27,155 nt of DNA, taken from positions 1-27,155 of the forward strand of contig CAKSSZ010000005.1 of NCBI GenBank assembly GCA_934489915.1, in the 5' to 3' direction. Under the pieces are notes generated by a model. The model saw nothing but the letters and a program-made list of their open reading frames with translations. It searched no databases and was not told the origin of the DNA. The position numbers and the translations under genes are program-made. Of this stretch, positions 1 through 6,708 are shown piece by piece (the stretch's first letter is position 1; the number at the start of each line of letters is the position of its first letter). This DNA comes from an uncultured Clostridia bacterium (lineage in GTDB: Bacteria; Bacillota; Clostridia; HGM11514).

Positions 1-737
1 TTGGATCTTGCACGATAAGGTCTGTTACCGGAACGTTTATGGTAATCATTCCGTTTTACTGCGTTTTTCGGGCTGAGAATAATTCTTCTGTTCGGATCCT
101 CGCCAACGCTGTAAGTATGCACATCCTCATCCTCCTGCAAAGCAGAATGGATAATCTTTCTCTCATAAGCATTCATCGGCTCTAAGGATACGTTTCTTCT
201 GTTTCTCTTTGCTTTCTCTGCCAAACGGTGCGCTAAATTCTGCAGCGTTTTTTCCCGTTCGCTGCGATAATTTTCCGTATCCAAAGAAATTTTATAATAT
301 TCCTCAGATTTTTTATTAACAGCAAGAGTCGTTAAATATTGGAGAGCGTCCAGTGTTTCACCGCGGCGCCCAATGACAGCTCCCATTTCCGCTCCGGACA
401 GATTCATTTTAATTTCATGCTCTTGTTTTTCACAGGCAATCGATACTTCCAGCTTCATTTTTTCAAATACATCGGATAAAAATGCAACTGCCAATCTTTC
501 CACATCATCTGAAATAACAGTTTCTTCCGGTTCTTTCTCCGCTTGCTCTTCTTCCGCTTCCTCATACAAGGAGGTTAAACGAACTTTTGCCAGCTTGCTG
601 CCGAATCCTAAGAATCCTTTTTGCTCTTTTTCCAATACTTCAATCGAAACCTCATCTCTGGATACCCCCATAGATGCAAGACCTAATTCAATTGCTTCTT
701 CTACTGTTTTTGCTTCCTGTTCAATAGACTTTTTCAT
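1..737 (-). CDS. jag: Jag/KhpB (SpoIIIJ-associated) RNA-binding protein, 3' end cut by window edge
   Basis: About 245 residues are visible from the ATG at 735-737; the reading frame is open to base 1, so the C-terminus is missing but probably short. The N-terminal Jag_N segment (about residues 7-50) has the typical KTVEEAIE and GFLGFGSK stretches. An acidic linker follows, then a KH domain with the GxxG loop in VIGRRGETLDALQ, and an R3H domain near NAYERKIIHSAL. The visible end is basic. Family knowledge: Jag (KhpB) is a cytoplasmic RNA-binding protein that works with KhpA and is almost always encoded directly after yidC, in some species affecting cell elongation and division. Here it starts 7 bases after the yidC stop, so it is surely co-transcribed with it. 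Confidence 0.95.
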   Translation of the reverse strand, partial: MKKSIEQEAKTVEEAIELGLASMGVSRDEVSIEVLEKEQKGFLGFGSKLAKVRLTSLYEEAEEEQAEKEPEETVISDDVERLAVAFLSDVFEKMKLEVSIACEKQEHEIKMNLSGAEMGAVIGRRGETLDALQYLTTLAVNKKSEEYYKISLDTENYRSEREKTLQNLAHRLAEKAKRNRRNVSLEPMNAYERKIIHSALQEDEDVHTYSVGEDPNRRIILSPKNAVKRNDYHKRSGNRPYRARS

Positions 738-744
738 ATTCTAA

Positions 745-1614
745 TCACCGTCTTTCCGTTTTTCGGGACGAAATTTTCTCTTTAATGATATTTCTGCTGA
801 ACCACAGCTGCTGCAGCACTGCAATAATGTTATTCACAATCCAGTACAAGCCAACGCCGGCCGGCATCATAAAGCAAAAATAACCTGTCATTAAAGGCAT
901 AATTGTCATCATGCTTTTATTCATGGATGCTGCCTGATCCTGTCCTTCCATGCTGGGCTGTCCCATCATAGAAACCTTACTGGTTAAAAAGGTTGTTGCG
1001 ACTGCCAAAATAGGAATGATCCACAAAATATTAAATTGAGTAAACTGAGGAGTTTGTGCTAAATCCAGCCCCAAAAAAGTAAAATCAATGGATTGCAATC
1101 CTTTCGGGACAATATCTCCCAACTTTTGAATGACCTCAGGCGTCATCTTATTTGCAATTTTAATTTCGTTCATCATCAAAAGATTTGTGGTAGAAACGTC
1201 GATTTTCCACTGCATTGTTTCTACAATTTTTCTGATGGTATCCACACTCAGACCCATGATATAAGTCATCGGTCGGTTAATGACCCGATACAGCGCAAAA
1301 ATAATGGGAAACTGAATCAGCATCGGCAAACACCCGGCAGCGGGATTGACATGATGCTCTTCATAAAGCTTCATTGTTTCTTTTTGCAGCTTTTCTTTGT
1401 CATTTTGATACTTTTTATTTAGTTTTGCAAGCTCCGGCTGAAGCTTTCTCGTTTCCTCCATTGATTTTTGCTGTTTGATGGTCAACGGCAAAATCAACAG
1501 CTTTGTACATAAGGAAAACAAAATAATTGCCAGACCGTAGTTATCCGCAAACTGATAGATAAATTTTAAAACCGGTCCCAGCACAGGCGCCAAAAACGCC
1601 AACGCATTCATCAT
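745..1614 (-). CDS. yidC: YidC/Oxa1 family membrane protein insertase
   Basis: The product (289 residues from this start) inserts and folds membrane proteins, alone or with SecYEG. It begins with a hydrophobic segment and lacks a lipobox. The first conserved transmembrane segment covers about residues 26-45 (NYGLAIILFSLCTKLLILPL), followed by the cytoplasmic coiled hairpin with LTIKQQKSM and basic helices, then NPAAGCLPMLIQFPIIFALY, and late membrane segments ending in GVGLYWIVNNI. The hydrophilic-groove arginine of Bacillus SpoIIIJ is lysine here (about K38), which I believe is common in clostridia. I chose the ATG at 1614 because GGAG lies 6 bases upstream; an ATG at 1626 in the same frame has poor spacing, and the open frame extends to 1686. 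It is followed by jag and preceded by yidD. Confidence 0.95.
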   Translation of the reverse strand: MMNALAFLAPVLGPVLKFIYQFADNYGLAIILFSLCTKLLILPLTIKQQKSMEETRKLQPELAKLNKKYQNDKEKLQKETMKLYEEHHVNPAAGCLPMLIQFPIIFALYRVINRPMTYIMGLSVDTIRKIVETMQWKIDVSTTNLLMMNEIKIANKMTPEVIQKLGDIVPKGLQSIDFTFLGLDLAQTPQFTQFNILWIIPILAVATTFLTSKVSMMGQPSMEGQDQAASMNKSMMTIMPLMTGYFCFMMPAGVGLYWIVNNIIAVLQQLWFSRNIIKEKISSRKTERR

Positions 1615-1629
1615 AGATAACTCCATTCC

Positions 1630-1680
1630 GCCTTGCTTTTCTGTCCTTTCTCTTATCCGCAAGGCAAAAAATGATAAGAG
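1630..1680 (-). promoter_or_regulatory. yidC leader with two mutually exclusive stems
   Basis: In the yidD-yidC gap, read on the minus strand, CTCTTATC (1680-1673) pairs perfectly with GATAAGAG (1657-1650). GCCTTGC (1665-1659), in the loop of that stem, pairs perfectly with GCAAGGC (1636-1630), just upstream of the yidC start region. The second pairing spans one arm of the first, so the two form either a switch or a pseudoknot. A regulatory role is inferred only. Confidence 0.35.
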
Positions 1681-1720
1681 CCGCAATCCGAAACCAAATC
1701 ATACGGATAAGGCATGTCCT

Positions 1721-1930
1721 CTATTTTACGGGGTCATATCCGCCTTTGCAAAAGGGGTTGCACCGTATGATTCTTTTCACCGCCATCCATCCGCCCTTCC
1801 ATGCGCCGTATTTTGTAATGGCTTCTATCGCATATTCAGAACAGGTGGGACGAAATCTGCAGCACGGTTTTTTTAAAGGAGAAAGATACTTTCGATATCC
1901 TCGGATCATCCAAATCAAACACTTTTTCAT
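1721..1930 (-). CDS. yidD: Membrane protein insertion efficiency factor YidD
   Basis: A 69-residue protein of the YidD family (PF01809), full length for the family. Diagnostic features are the RGYRKYLSPL start, the conserved CRFRPTCSEYAIEAI motif with cysteines around residues 23, 24 and 30, and RIIRCNPFCKGGYDPV at the end. Family knowledge: YidD sits at the inner face of the membrane through an amphipathic helix and assists YidC-dependent insertion. Its ATG overlaps the rnpA stop in an ATGA, so translation is probably coupled. yidC follows about 107 bases later. Confidence 0.97.
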   Translation of the reverse strand: MKKCLIWMIRGYRKYLSPLKKPCCRFRPTCSEYAIEAITKYGAWKGGWMAVKRIIRCNPFCKGGYDPVK

Positions 1931-2268
1931 AGTTCTTTCATCAATCCGCAGGAAGAAAACAAAGAGACCATGGACTTTTGAATCTGATAAAAATCAGCAT
2001 TTGCCGCTCTTCCTCTCGCTACAATCACAATCTGGTATCCCCGGCAAAGCTTCTCCTCCATCAGCCTGTAATTCTCTTTAATCAATCTGCGGACTCGGTT
2101 CCTGACAACGGCACAGCCGACTTTTTTACTCACTGTAATTCCAATCAAATTTTCCTGTTCCCGCCGTTTCCGATAATATACCACCAAATAAGCATTTGCC
2201 TTTGACGGAGCAGACCGATACATTCTTTGAAACTGAAAATTTTGATTCATTACCGACGTATACCGCAT
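1927..2268 (-). CDS. rnpA: Ribonuclease P protein component
   Basis: The basic protein subunit of RNase P, which binds the catalytic RNA and helps mature the 5' ends of tRNA precursors. The product is 113 residues from the chosen ATG at 2268, the usual family size. The diagnostic RNR region is present as KKVGCAVVRNRVRRLIKENYR, preceded by LIGITVS, and followed by GYQIVIVARGRAA. An in-frame ATG at 2283 exists, but GGGGAG sits 7 bases upstream of the ATG at 2268, which decides the start. It follows rpmH, with a terminator-like hairpin between them, and overlaps yidD by 4 bases. Confidence 0.96.
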   Translation of the reverse strand: MRYTSVMNQNFQFQRMYRSAPSKANAYLVVYYRKRREQENLIGITVSKKVGCAVVRNRVRRLIKENYRLMEEKLCRGYQIVIVARGRAANADFYQIQKSMVSLFSSCGLMKEL

Positions 2269-2293
2269 GCAGTGACTCCCCAACAGAGGATGG

Positions 2294-2318
2294 AAAAAAG
2301 ACCACCGGGTGGCCTTTT
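2294..2318 (-). terminator. Short intrinsic terminator or attenuator between rpmH and rnpA
   Basis: Minus strand reads AAAA-GGCCAC-CCG-GTGGTC-TTTTTT. The six-pair stem contains one G-U pair and is flanked by A and T tracts that extend the pairing. It lies 25-30 bases after the rpmH stop and before the rnpA Shine-Dalgarno. Partial termination would make more L34 than RNase P protein from the same promoter. The mirrored A/T tracts mean it could also act on plus-strand transcripts. Confidence 0.65.
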
Positions 2319-2344
2319 GTATCTCCCCTTGCTTTTTTCTTGCC

Positions 2345-2479
2345 CTATGCAGACAATTTTGCTCTGCCCTTTAATCTTCTGCGAGCCAAAACCTTTCTGC
2401 CGTTCGCAGTTCTCATTCTTTTTCTGAAACCATGCTCTTTGCTTCTCTGCCGTTTCTTGGGTTGATATGTTCTTTTCAT
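2345..2479 (-). CDS. rpmH: 50S ribosomal protein L34
   Basis: A 44-residue, strongly basic protein, essentially the family consensus: it starts MKRTYQPKKRQRSKEHGF, continues RKRMRTANGRKVLARRR and ends LKGRAKLSA. L34 binds 23S rRNA in the large subunit. AAGGAGG lies about 10 bases upstream of the ATG at 2479. It is the first gene of the minus-strand cluster and has its own consensus promoter at 2545-2574. Confidence 0.98.
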   Translation of the reverse strand: MKRTYQPKKRQRSKEHGFRKRMRTANGRKVLARRRLKGRAKLSA

Positions 2480-2544
2480 CTATTTTACACCTCCTTGAAA
2501 AAAATAACAAGTTCAAGTCCCTTTTTACAAGGGATACAAAATTG

Positions 2545-2574
2545 ATTATACTGTATTTTATAGGGATTTGTCAA
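2545..2574 (-). promoter_or_regulatory. rpmH sigma-A type promoter
   Basis: On the minus strand there is TTGACA (2574-2569), an 18-base spacer and TATAAT (2550-2545), both perfect consensus hexamers. The predicted leader of about 60 bases holds two small stems: TCCCTT/AAGGGA, and CTTGAA paired with TTCAAG, the latter touching the Shine-Dalgarno of rpmH. Confidence 0.85.
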
Positions 2575-2645
2575 TACAATTTTGAAAAATTTCCTTAAAA
2601 AATCAAAAAAAATTCATTTCACAGGATTTTTTTAATCATTTTTGC

Positions 2646-2674
2646 TTGCCAATTGACAATTTTTTTGATATAAT
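2646..2674 (+). promoter_or_regulatory. dnaA sigma-A type promoter
   Basis: TTGCCA (2646-2651), a 17-base spacer and TATAAT (2669-2674), about 50 bases before dnaA. A TTGACA at 2653-2658 also lies here but would need a 10- or 15-base spacer. No good DnaA box was found around this promoter, so autoregulation by DnaA is not obvious from the sequence. Confidence 0.75.
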
Positions 2675-2722
2675 ATGATAGGTATGAGTATGTCATTTAA
2701 AACTATGAGAGGGGGGTAACGA

Positions 2723-4036
2723 ATGGAAGACCTGCAAAAAATATGGGAAAGAGTTCTGGCTATTTTAAAAGACGAGCTTTCTGAAATTGCATATAAGACA
2801 TGGTTTCTTTCTCTTTCTCCGTTAGAGTGCAGAGACAACGTTTTTTTATTATCCGCCCCCAATGAAATTCATCAGAACATGATTACAGGAAAATATCTTC
2901 CTTTGCTTCAGAGCGCCGTTGAAATGGCGTCTGATCAGGATCTGACCGTCCAGGTCATTCTGCAGGAAGAATATGTCCCCAATGTGCAGCAAAAGCATCA
3001 TCTGCACAGCAGCAATCTGAACCCCAGATATACCTTTGAAGAATTTGTTGTGGGTGAAAATAATAAATATGCCCACGCTGCCTGCCTGGCAGTCGCGGAA
3101 AAACCCGCCGAAGTCTATAACCCCTTATTTTTATACGGGAACTCCGGCTTGGGGAAAACCCATTTAATTCATTCCGTCGGTCATTATATTTTAGATCATA
3201 ATCCGAATGCAAGGGTGCTGTACGTAACCAGTGAAAAGTTTACCAATGACCTGATTAATTCCATTAAGGACGGAAGAAATGAAGAATTCAGAACCATTTA
3301 CCGTTATGTCGACGTATTAATGATTGACGATATTCAATTTATCTCCGGTAAGGTGCGGGCACAGGAGGAGCTGTTTCATTGTTTTAACACATTATACGAC
3401 GCAAACAAACAAATTATTTTTACCAGCGACCGGCCTCCCAAAGAAATTGCCGTGCTGGAGGATCGGGTCAGGAATCGCTTTGAAAGCGGTCTTTTAATGG
3501 ATCTGCAGCCTCCCGATTTTGAAACAAGAGTCGCCATTTTAAGAAAAAAGGCACAGTCTAATAATATTGAAATTCCGGATGATATGATTGATCTTGTTGC
3601 CCATACGATTAAATCCAATATTCGTGAACTGGAAGGGGTTTTAAAGAGGATCCATGTGTTAAAAACTTTATCTCACGAACCTATTACGGAAGATACGGTT
3701 ACCAATATTTTAAGAGACTTTTTTCACAGCGGAGAAGATACGGTGCTCTCCAATCAAGAAGTACTCAAAGAAGTATCCCGGTATTTTAATATTCCGCAGG
3801 AAGAGATTCTTTCCAAAAAAAGAACCAAAGAAATTGCTTATATTCGTCAAATCGCCATGTATCTTTGCAGAGAGATTGTGGGAGATTCTTTAAAAGAAGT
3901 AGGCGAATTTTTTGGAAAGCGGGATCACTCCACCGTAGTACACGCCTGCGATAAAATTGAGGCGGAAATGAAAAAGGACATCGAGCTGCAAAATACAATC
4001 GTAGATTTAACAAAAAATATTAAACACAGCGGATAA
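2723..4036 (+). CDS. dnaA: Chromosomal replication initiator protein DnaA
   Basis: A 437-residue DnaA with all four domains. Domain I (about 1-80) begins MEDLQKIWERVLAILK and includes the AYKTWF motif. A short linker follows, and the AAA+ domain starts near residue 99 (NPRYTFEEFVVG). Walker A is GNSGLGKTH (about 139-147), Walker B is LMIDDIQF (about 198-205), and sensor-type sequences FTSDRPP and VRNRFESGL follow. The DNA-binding domain IV near the C-terminus carries the DnaA signature GKRDHSTVVHAC. Function: ATP-dependent binding of DnaA boxes and unwinding of oriC. The Shine-Dalgarno GAGAGGGGGG precedes the ATG. The likely target oriC lies immediately downstream, before dnaN. Confidence 0.99.
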   Translation: MEDLQKIWERVLAILKDELSEIAYKTWFLSLSPLECRDNVFLLSAPNEIHQNMITGKYLPLLQSAVEMASDQDLTVQVILQEEYVPNVQQKHHLHSSNLNPRYTFEEFVVGENNKYAHAACLAVAEKPAEVYNPLFLYGNSGLGKTHLIHSVGHYILDHNPNARVLYVTSEKFTNDLINSIKDGRNEEFRTIYRYVDVLMIDDIQFISGKVRAQEELFHCFNTLYDANKQIIFTSDRPPKEIAVLEDRVRNRFESGLLMDLQPPDFETRVAILRKKAQSNNIEIPDDMIDLVAHTIKSNIRELEGVLKRIHVLKTLSHEPITEDTVTNILRDFFHSGEDTVLSNQEVLKEVSRYFNIPQEEILSKKRTKEIAYIRQIAMYLCREIVGDSLKEVGEFFGKRDHSTVVHACDKIEAEMKKDIELQNTIVDLTKNIKHSG

Positions 4037-4125
4037 AGTTATCCACCTACTTTTCCACAATTGTGGATGAGTGCAATGTGCATAATTTGTGAATAAACAA
4101 GGGTGTTTTAAAGTTATTCTTTTTT

Positions 4126-4144
4126 GTTCACAGTGGCTGTGAAC
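4126..4144. repeat. Perfect inverted repeat within oriC
   Basis: GTTCACAG and CTGTGAAC are separated by TGG. The left arm overlaps the degenerate DnaA box at 4124-4132, and the right arm is its mirror image, so the element presents two facing weak DnaA sites. It could equally be a hairpin or a binding site for an origin regulator; nothing in the sequence decides this. Confidence 0.6.
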
Positions 4145-4178
4145 GGGGAAATCCGCTTGTTTTTTGTCGTTTTTCCTC

Positions 4179-4230
4179 TTTTCCACAAATCCACAGCTCC
4201 TACTACTACTATTTTTTATTTTATTTATTT
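4179..4230 (+). promoter_or_regulatory. Basal unwinding element with DnaA-trios
   Basis: Two DnaA boxes in the same direction (4179-4187 and 4187-4195) are followed by the spacer GCTC, then CTA repeated four times (4200-4211), then TTTTTTATTTTATTTATTT. The complementary strand therefore carries four 3'-GAT-5' trios followed by AAT-like triplets. This matches the box, GC-rich spacer, DnaA-trio order established in Bacillus subtilis, where a DnaA filament extends from the boxes onto single-stranded trios and opens the duplex. Confidence 0.85.
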
Positions 4231-4279
4231 TTTTCTATATTGCAAAAGCAAAAATTCAATTTGGAAAGGCGGTTATCTT

Positions 4280-5389
4280 ATGAAATTTTCATGCAATAGA
4301 GAAATGCTGAACGAAATTGTTTCAAATGTACAAAAATCAGTCAGTACAAGAAGTAATGTTCCTGTGTTAGAGGGGATTTTATTGGAAGCCGCCGCAGACG
4401 GAACATTAAAATTATTTGGGAATGATCTGGATCTGGCAATGGAAAGTCAAATGACGGTATCGGTTGCAGAACCGGGCAGCGTAGTGATTAATGCCAGATT
4501 TTTCGGGGATGTTTTAAGAAAATTGGAAGACAGCCAATTTTATTTTCAGGCAGATCAGGATTGTAATATTAAAATCAAATGCGGGAATACGGAATTTTCT
4601 GTTATGGGAATTTCCTCTCATGAGTTTCCTGAGATCCCCCCCGTGGAGGAAAAGGATTCCTTCTCCATTCCTGATAAAGTACTGAAAAATATGATTAAAA
4701 ATACCATTTATGCCGTTTGCCTGGATGAAAATAAGGTTGCCCTTACCGGTTCTTTGTTTGAAATAGAAAACGGCGTGCTTTCTATCGTGTCGGTTGACGG
4801 ATACCGTCTGGCGCTGAGAAAAGAGAAGCTGGAGCAGCCCTGCCGGGATCAATCCTTTATTATTCCTTCCAAGGTACTCAATGAAGTGATGAAAATTTTA
4901 AAGGATAGCGATCATAACGTAAAAATCGGTATCTCTGAAAATAAAGTACAATTTGAAATTGAAAATTACAAATTAATCAGCAGATTGTTAGAAGGAGAAT
5001 TTTTAAATTACAAGCAGATTTTGCCGGCACAGGGAAAATTAAAGGTGGCGGCAAATGTGAAAAAACTGACAGATTGCCTGGAAAGAGCAGCTTTAATGAT
5101 TGGCAATGAAAATACAAAATATCCGGTTCGGCTTTCCATTAAAACGGATTTAATTCAAGTCAGCTGTATTTCCCGCTACGGGAAAATGGCAGATAACGCT
5201 CCCGCGGTAACCCAAGGAGACGATCTTGAAATTGGTTTTAATTACCGTTATTTGCTGGATGCGTTAAAAGCCTGCGAATGTGAAACGGTGATGATGGAAT
5301 TCGGAACGCCCCACAGCCCCTGTATTATGAAGCCGGAGGAGGGGGACGGGTTCATTTACCTGGTGCTCCCCGTAAAGATGAAGGATTGA
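4280..5389 (+). CDS. dnaN: DNA polymerase III beta subunit (sliding clamp)
   Basis: A 369-residue beta clamp, the normal length, which forms the ring-shaped dimer that tethers polymerase III to DNA. It starts MKFSCNREMLNEIVSNVQ and shows family landmarks: TRSNVPVLEGIL, the VALTGSLFEIE and VSVDGYRLALRK segments at the end of domain 2, FIIPSKVLNEV, and YLVLPVKM near the C-terminus. The ATG at 4280 was chosen because GGAAAGGCGG precedes it by a suitable distance. The frame stays open to 4124, but that region is oriC. The stop overlaps the TTG start of the next gene. Confidence 0.98.
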   Translation: MKFSCNREMLNEIVSNVQKSVSTRSNVPVLEGILLEAAADGTLKLFGNDLDLAMESQMTVSVAEPGSVVINARFFGDVLRKLEDSQFYFQADQDCNIKIKCGNTEFSVMGISSHEFPEIPPVEEKDSFSIPDKVLKNMIKNTIYAVCLDENKVALTGSLFEIENGVLSIVSVDGYRLALRKEKLEQPCRDQSFIIPSKVLNEVMKILKDSDHNVKIGISENKVQFEIENYKLISRLLEGEFLNYKQILPAQGKLKVAANVKKLTDCLERAALMIGNENTKYPVRLSIKTDLIQVSCISRYGKMADNAPAVTQGDDLEIGFNYRYLLDALKACECETVMMEFGTPHSPCIMKPEEGDGFIYLVLPVKMKD

Positions 5390-5604
5390 ACACCGTAAAA
5401 ATTACCGGCGATTATATTCTGTTGGGGCAATTATTGAAGGTGAGTCAGTTTGCAGAGCATGGGGGCGCTGCAAAAGTGATGATCCAGCAGGGTGAGGTTC
5501 AGGTGAACGGAGAAACCGTGTTGCAGCGGGGAAAGAAGATTGTACCGGGAGATGAAATAACAGTCTGCGGGCAGGCCATTCTGGTGCAGCGGGAACAGGA
5601 ATGA
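5386..5604 (+). CDS. yaaA: S4-domain RNA-binding protein YaaA
   Basis: A 72-residue protein almost entirely made of one S4 RNA-binding fold: ITGDYILLGQLLK, then GGAAKVMIQQGEVQVNGE and RRGKK-type residues (LQRGKKIVPGDEITV). Family knowledge: YaaA lies between dnaN and recF in most Firmicutes and has been linked to ribosome assembly. The start is TTG at 5386, overlapping the dnaN TGA. No ATG or GTG exists in frame nearby, the GAAGGA upstream is very close, and translation is probably coupled to dnaN. Its stop overlaps the recF start in an ATGA. Confidence 0.92.
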   Translation: MNTVKITGDYILLGQLLKVSQFAEHGGAAKVMIQQGEVQVNGETVLQRGKKIVPGDEITVCGQAILVQREQE

Positions 5605-6704
5605 TTGTCAATCAGCTTGTATTAAATCACTTTCGTAATTATGAAAGTCAGAAAATTGAATTTTCTCCCGGTGTTAATGTATTATACGGCAACAACGCCC
5701 AGGGAAAAACCAATATTTTAGAAGCAATTTATCTGTTTTCTAACGGAAAATCACATCGAGGCGTCAAGGATAAGGAATTGGTTCAATTCGGGCAGGAAAC
5801 CGGCAACGTCACTTTGTTTTTTGACGCATATGAACGGGAAAACAGAGGAGAAATGGAATTTTACCAGGGAAAACGAAAGAAAATTCGTTTAAACGGTGTT
5901 GCATTGAAGCAAATGAGCCGGATGATCGGATATTTTCAAGCAGTTTTGTTTTGTCCTGAGGATTTATATTTGATTAAAGGCGGGCCGGGGGAACGAAGAC
6001 GGTTTATAGACAGTGCAATCAGCCCGTTGAAAGCAAATTATTTTCATGCGTTATTGCAATATCAAAAAATTGCAGAGCAAAAAAATAAGCTGCTTCGTCA
6101 GATGAACGAATTTCCGCAGCTAAGGGAAAGTCTGGACGTATGGAATGAAAAAATGAGCGAAGCCGGCGCAAGAATTATGATTTATCGGGCAGCATTTTTA
6201 AAAAAGCTCAATGAGCTTTGCGGTCAGATCTATGAAGAAATGACAGACGGAAAAGAGCGGCTGCAGCTGCGGTATAAGCCCAATGCGGAAGTAATGCTGA
6301 CGGATGAGGCGTCGGTAAAAGAGCAGCTTATGATCCTGTTAGAACAGGGAAAAATCAGAGAAATGGCTGCTATGATGAGCCTGACAGGACCCCATCGGGA
6401 TGAAATAGAGTTTTATATTAACGGCGCTCAGGTGAAGCAGTTTGCGTCTCAAGGACAGCAGAGAACTACGGTGCTGGCGATGAAAATTGCGCAGATTGAA
6501 TTGGTCAAGCAATCCATCGGAGAATATCCGGTGCTGCTGTTAGATGATATTTTATCGGAGCTGGACAAAGGAAGACAGCGGTTCTTTATGGAGCAGCTGC
6601 GGTGCGAGCAGGTGATTATGACCTGTACGGATGCCTATGCCATGGAACGGGGCGGTCAAAAGAGCTTTTACTGTGTAAAAAACGGGATCGTGACAAAGGA
6701 GTAG
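5601..6704 (+). CDS. recF: DNA replication/repair protein RecF
   Basis: A 367-residue SMC-like ATPase that recognises gapped DNA and helps load RecA. Walker A is YGNNAQGKTNILEAIY (about residues 30-43), the ABC signature is LTGPHRDEIEF (about 260-270), and Walker B is VLLLDDILSELD (about 311-322). The FRNYE segment near the N-terminus is also typical. Its ATG overlaps the yaaA stop by 4 bases. The stop codon lies inside the Shine-Dalgarno GGAGTAG of the next gene. Confidence 0.98.
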   Translation: MIVNQLVLNHFRNYESQKIEFSPGVNVLYGNNAQGKTNILEAIYLFSNGKSHRGVKDKELVQFGQETGNVTLFFDAYERENRGEMEFYQGKRKKIRLNGVALKQMSRMIGYFQAVLFCPEDLYLIKGGPGERRRFIDSAISPLKANYFHALLQYQKIAEQKNKLLRQMNEFPQLRESLDVWNEKMSEAGARIMIYRAAFLKKLNELCGQIYEEMTDGKERLQLRYKPNAEVMLTDEASVKEQLMILLEQGKIREMAAMMSLTGPHRDEIEFYINGAQVKQFASQGQQRTTVLAMKIAQIELVKQSIGEYPVLLLDDILSELDKGRQRFFMEQLRCEQVIMTCTDAYAMERGGQKSFYCVKNGIVTKE

Positions 6705-6708
6705 TGCG

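Larger units (their letters stand above)
4039..4251. other. Chromosomal replication origin (oriC)
   Basis: The dnaA-dnaN gap holds a cluster of 9-mers close to the DnaA box TTATCCACA. They are TTATCCACC (4039-4047, +), TTTTCCACA (4051-4059, +), TCATCCACA (4070-4062, -), TTATTCACA (4096-4088, -), TTGTTCACA (4124-4132, +), TTTTCCACA (4179-4187, +) and AAATCCACA (4187-4195, +). Most differ from consensus at one position, the fifth and seventh at two. The second and third boxes face each other in the palindrome TCCACAATTGTGGA. The cluster ends in an AT-rich unwinding region reaching to about 4251. A location between dnaA and dnaN matches Bacillus and clostridial origins. Confidence 0.93.

Noticed and set aside
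373..744. 123-codon plus-strand frame at the left end
   Set aside because: It is antisense to jag, which has KH and R3H motifs; its Ser-rich composition is typical of a shadow frame.
2250..2516. 88-codon minus-strand frame over rpmH
   Set aside because: It is in another frame from L34, which matches its family perfectly; the frame is a shadow.
2480..2722. Second half of a bipartite origin upstream of dnaA
   Set aside because: The gap is AT-rich but I found no DnaA box with fewer than two mismatches there; the boxes and trios are all downstream of dnaA.
4124..4279. N-terminal extension of dnaN by about 52 codons from a TTG
   Set aside because: It runs through oriC and the DnaA-trios; the ATG at 4280 has the ribosome site and gives the normal clamp length.
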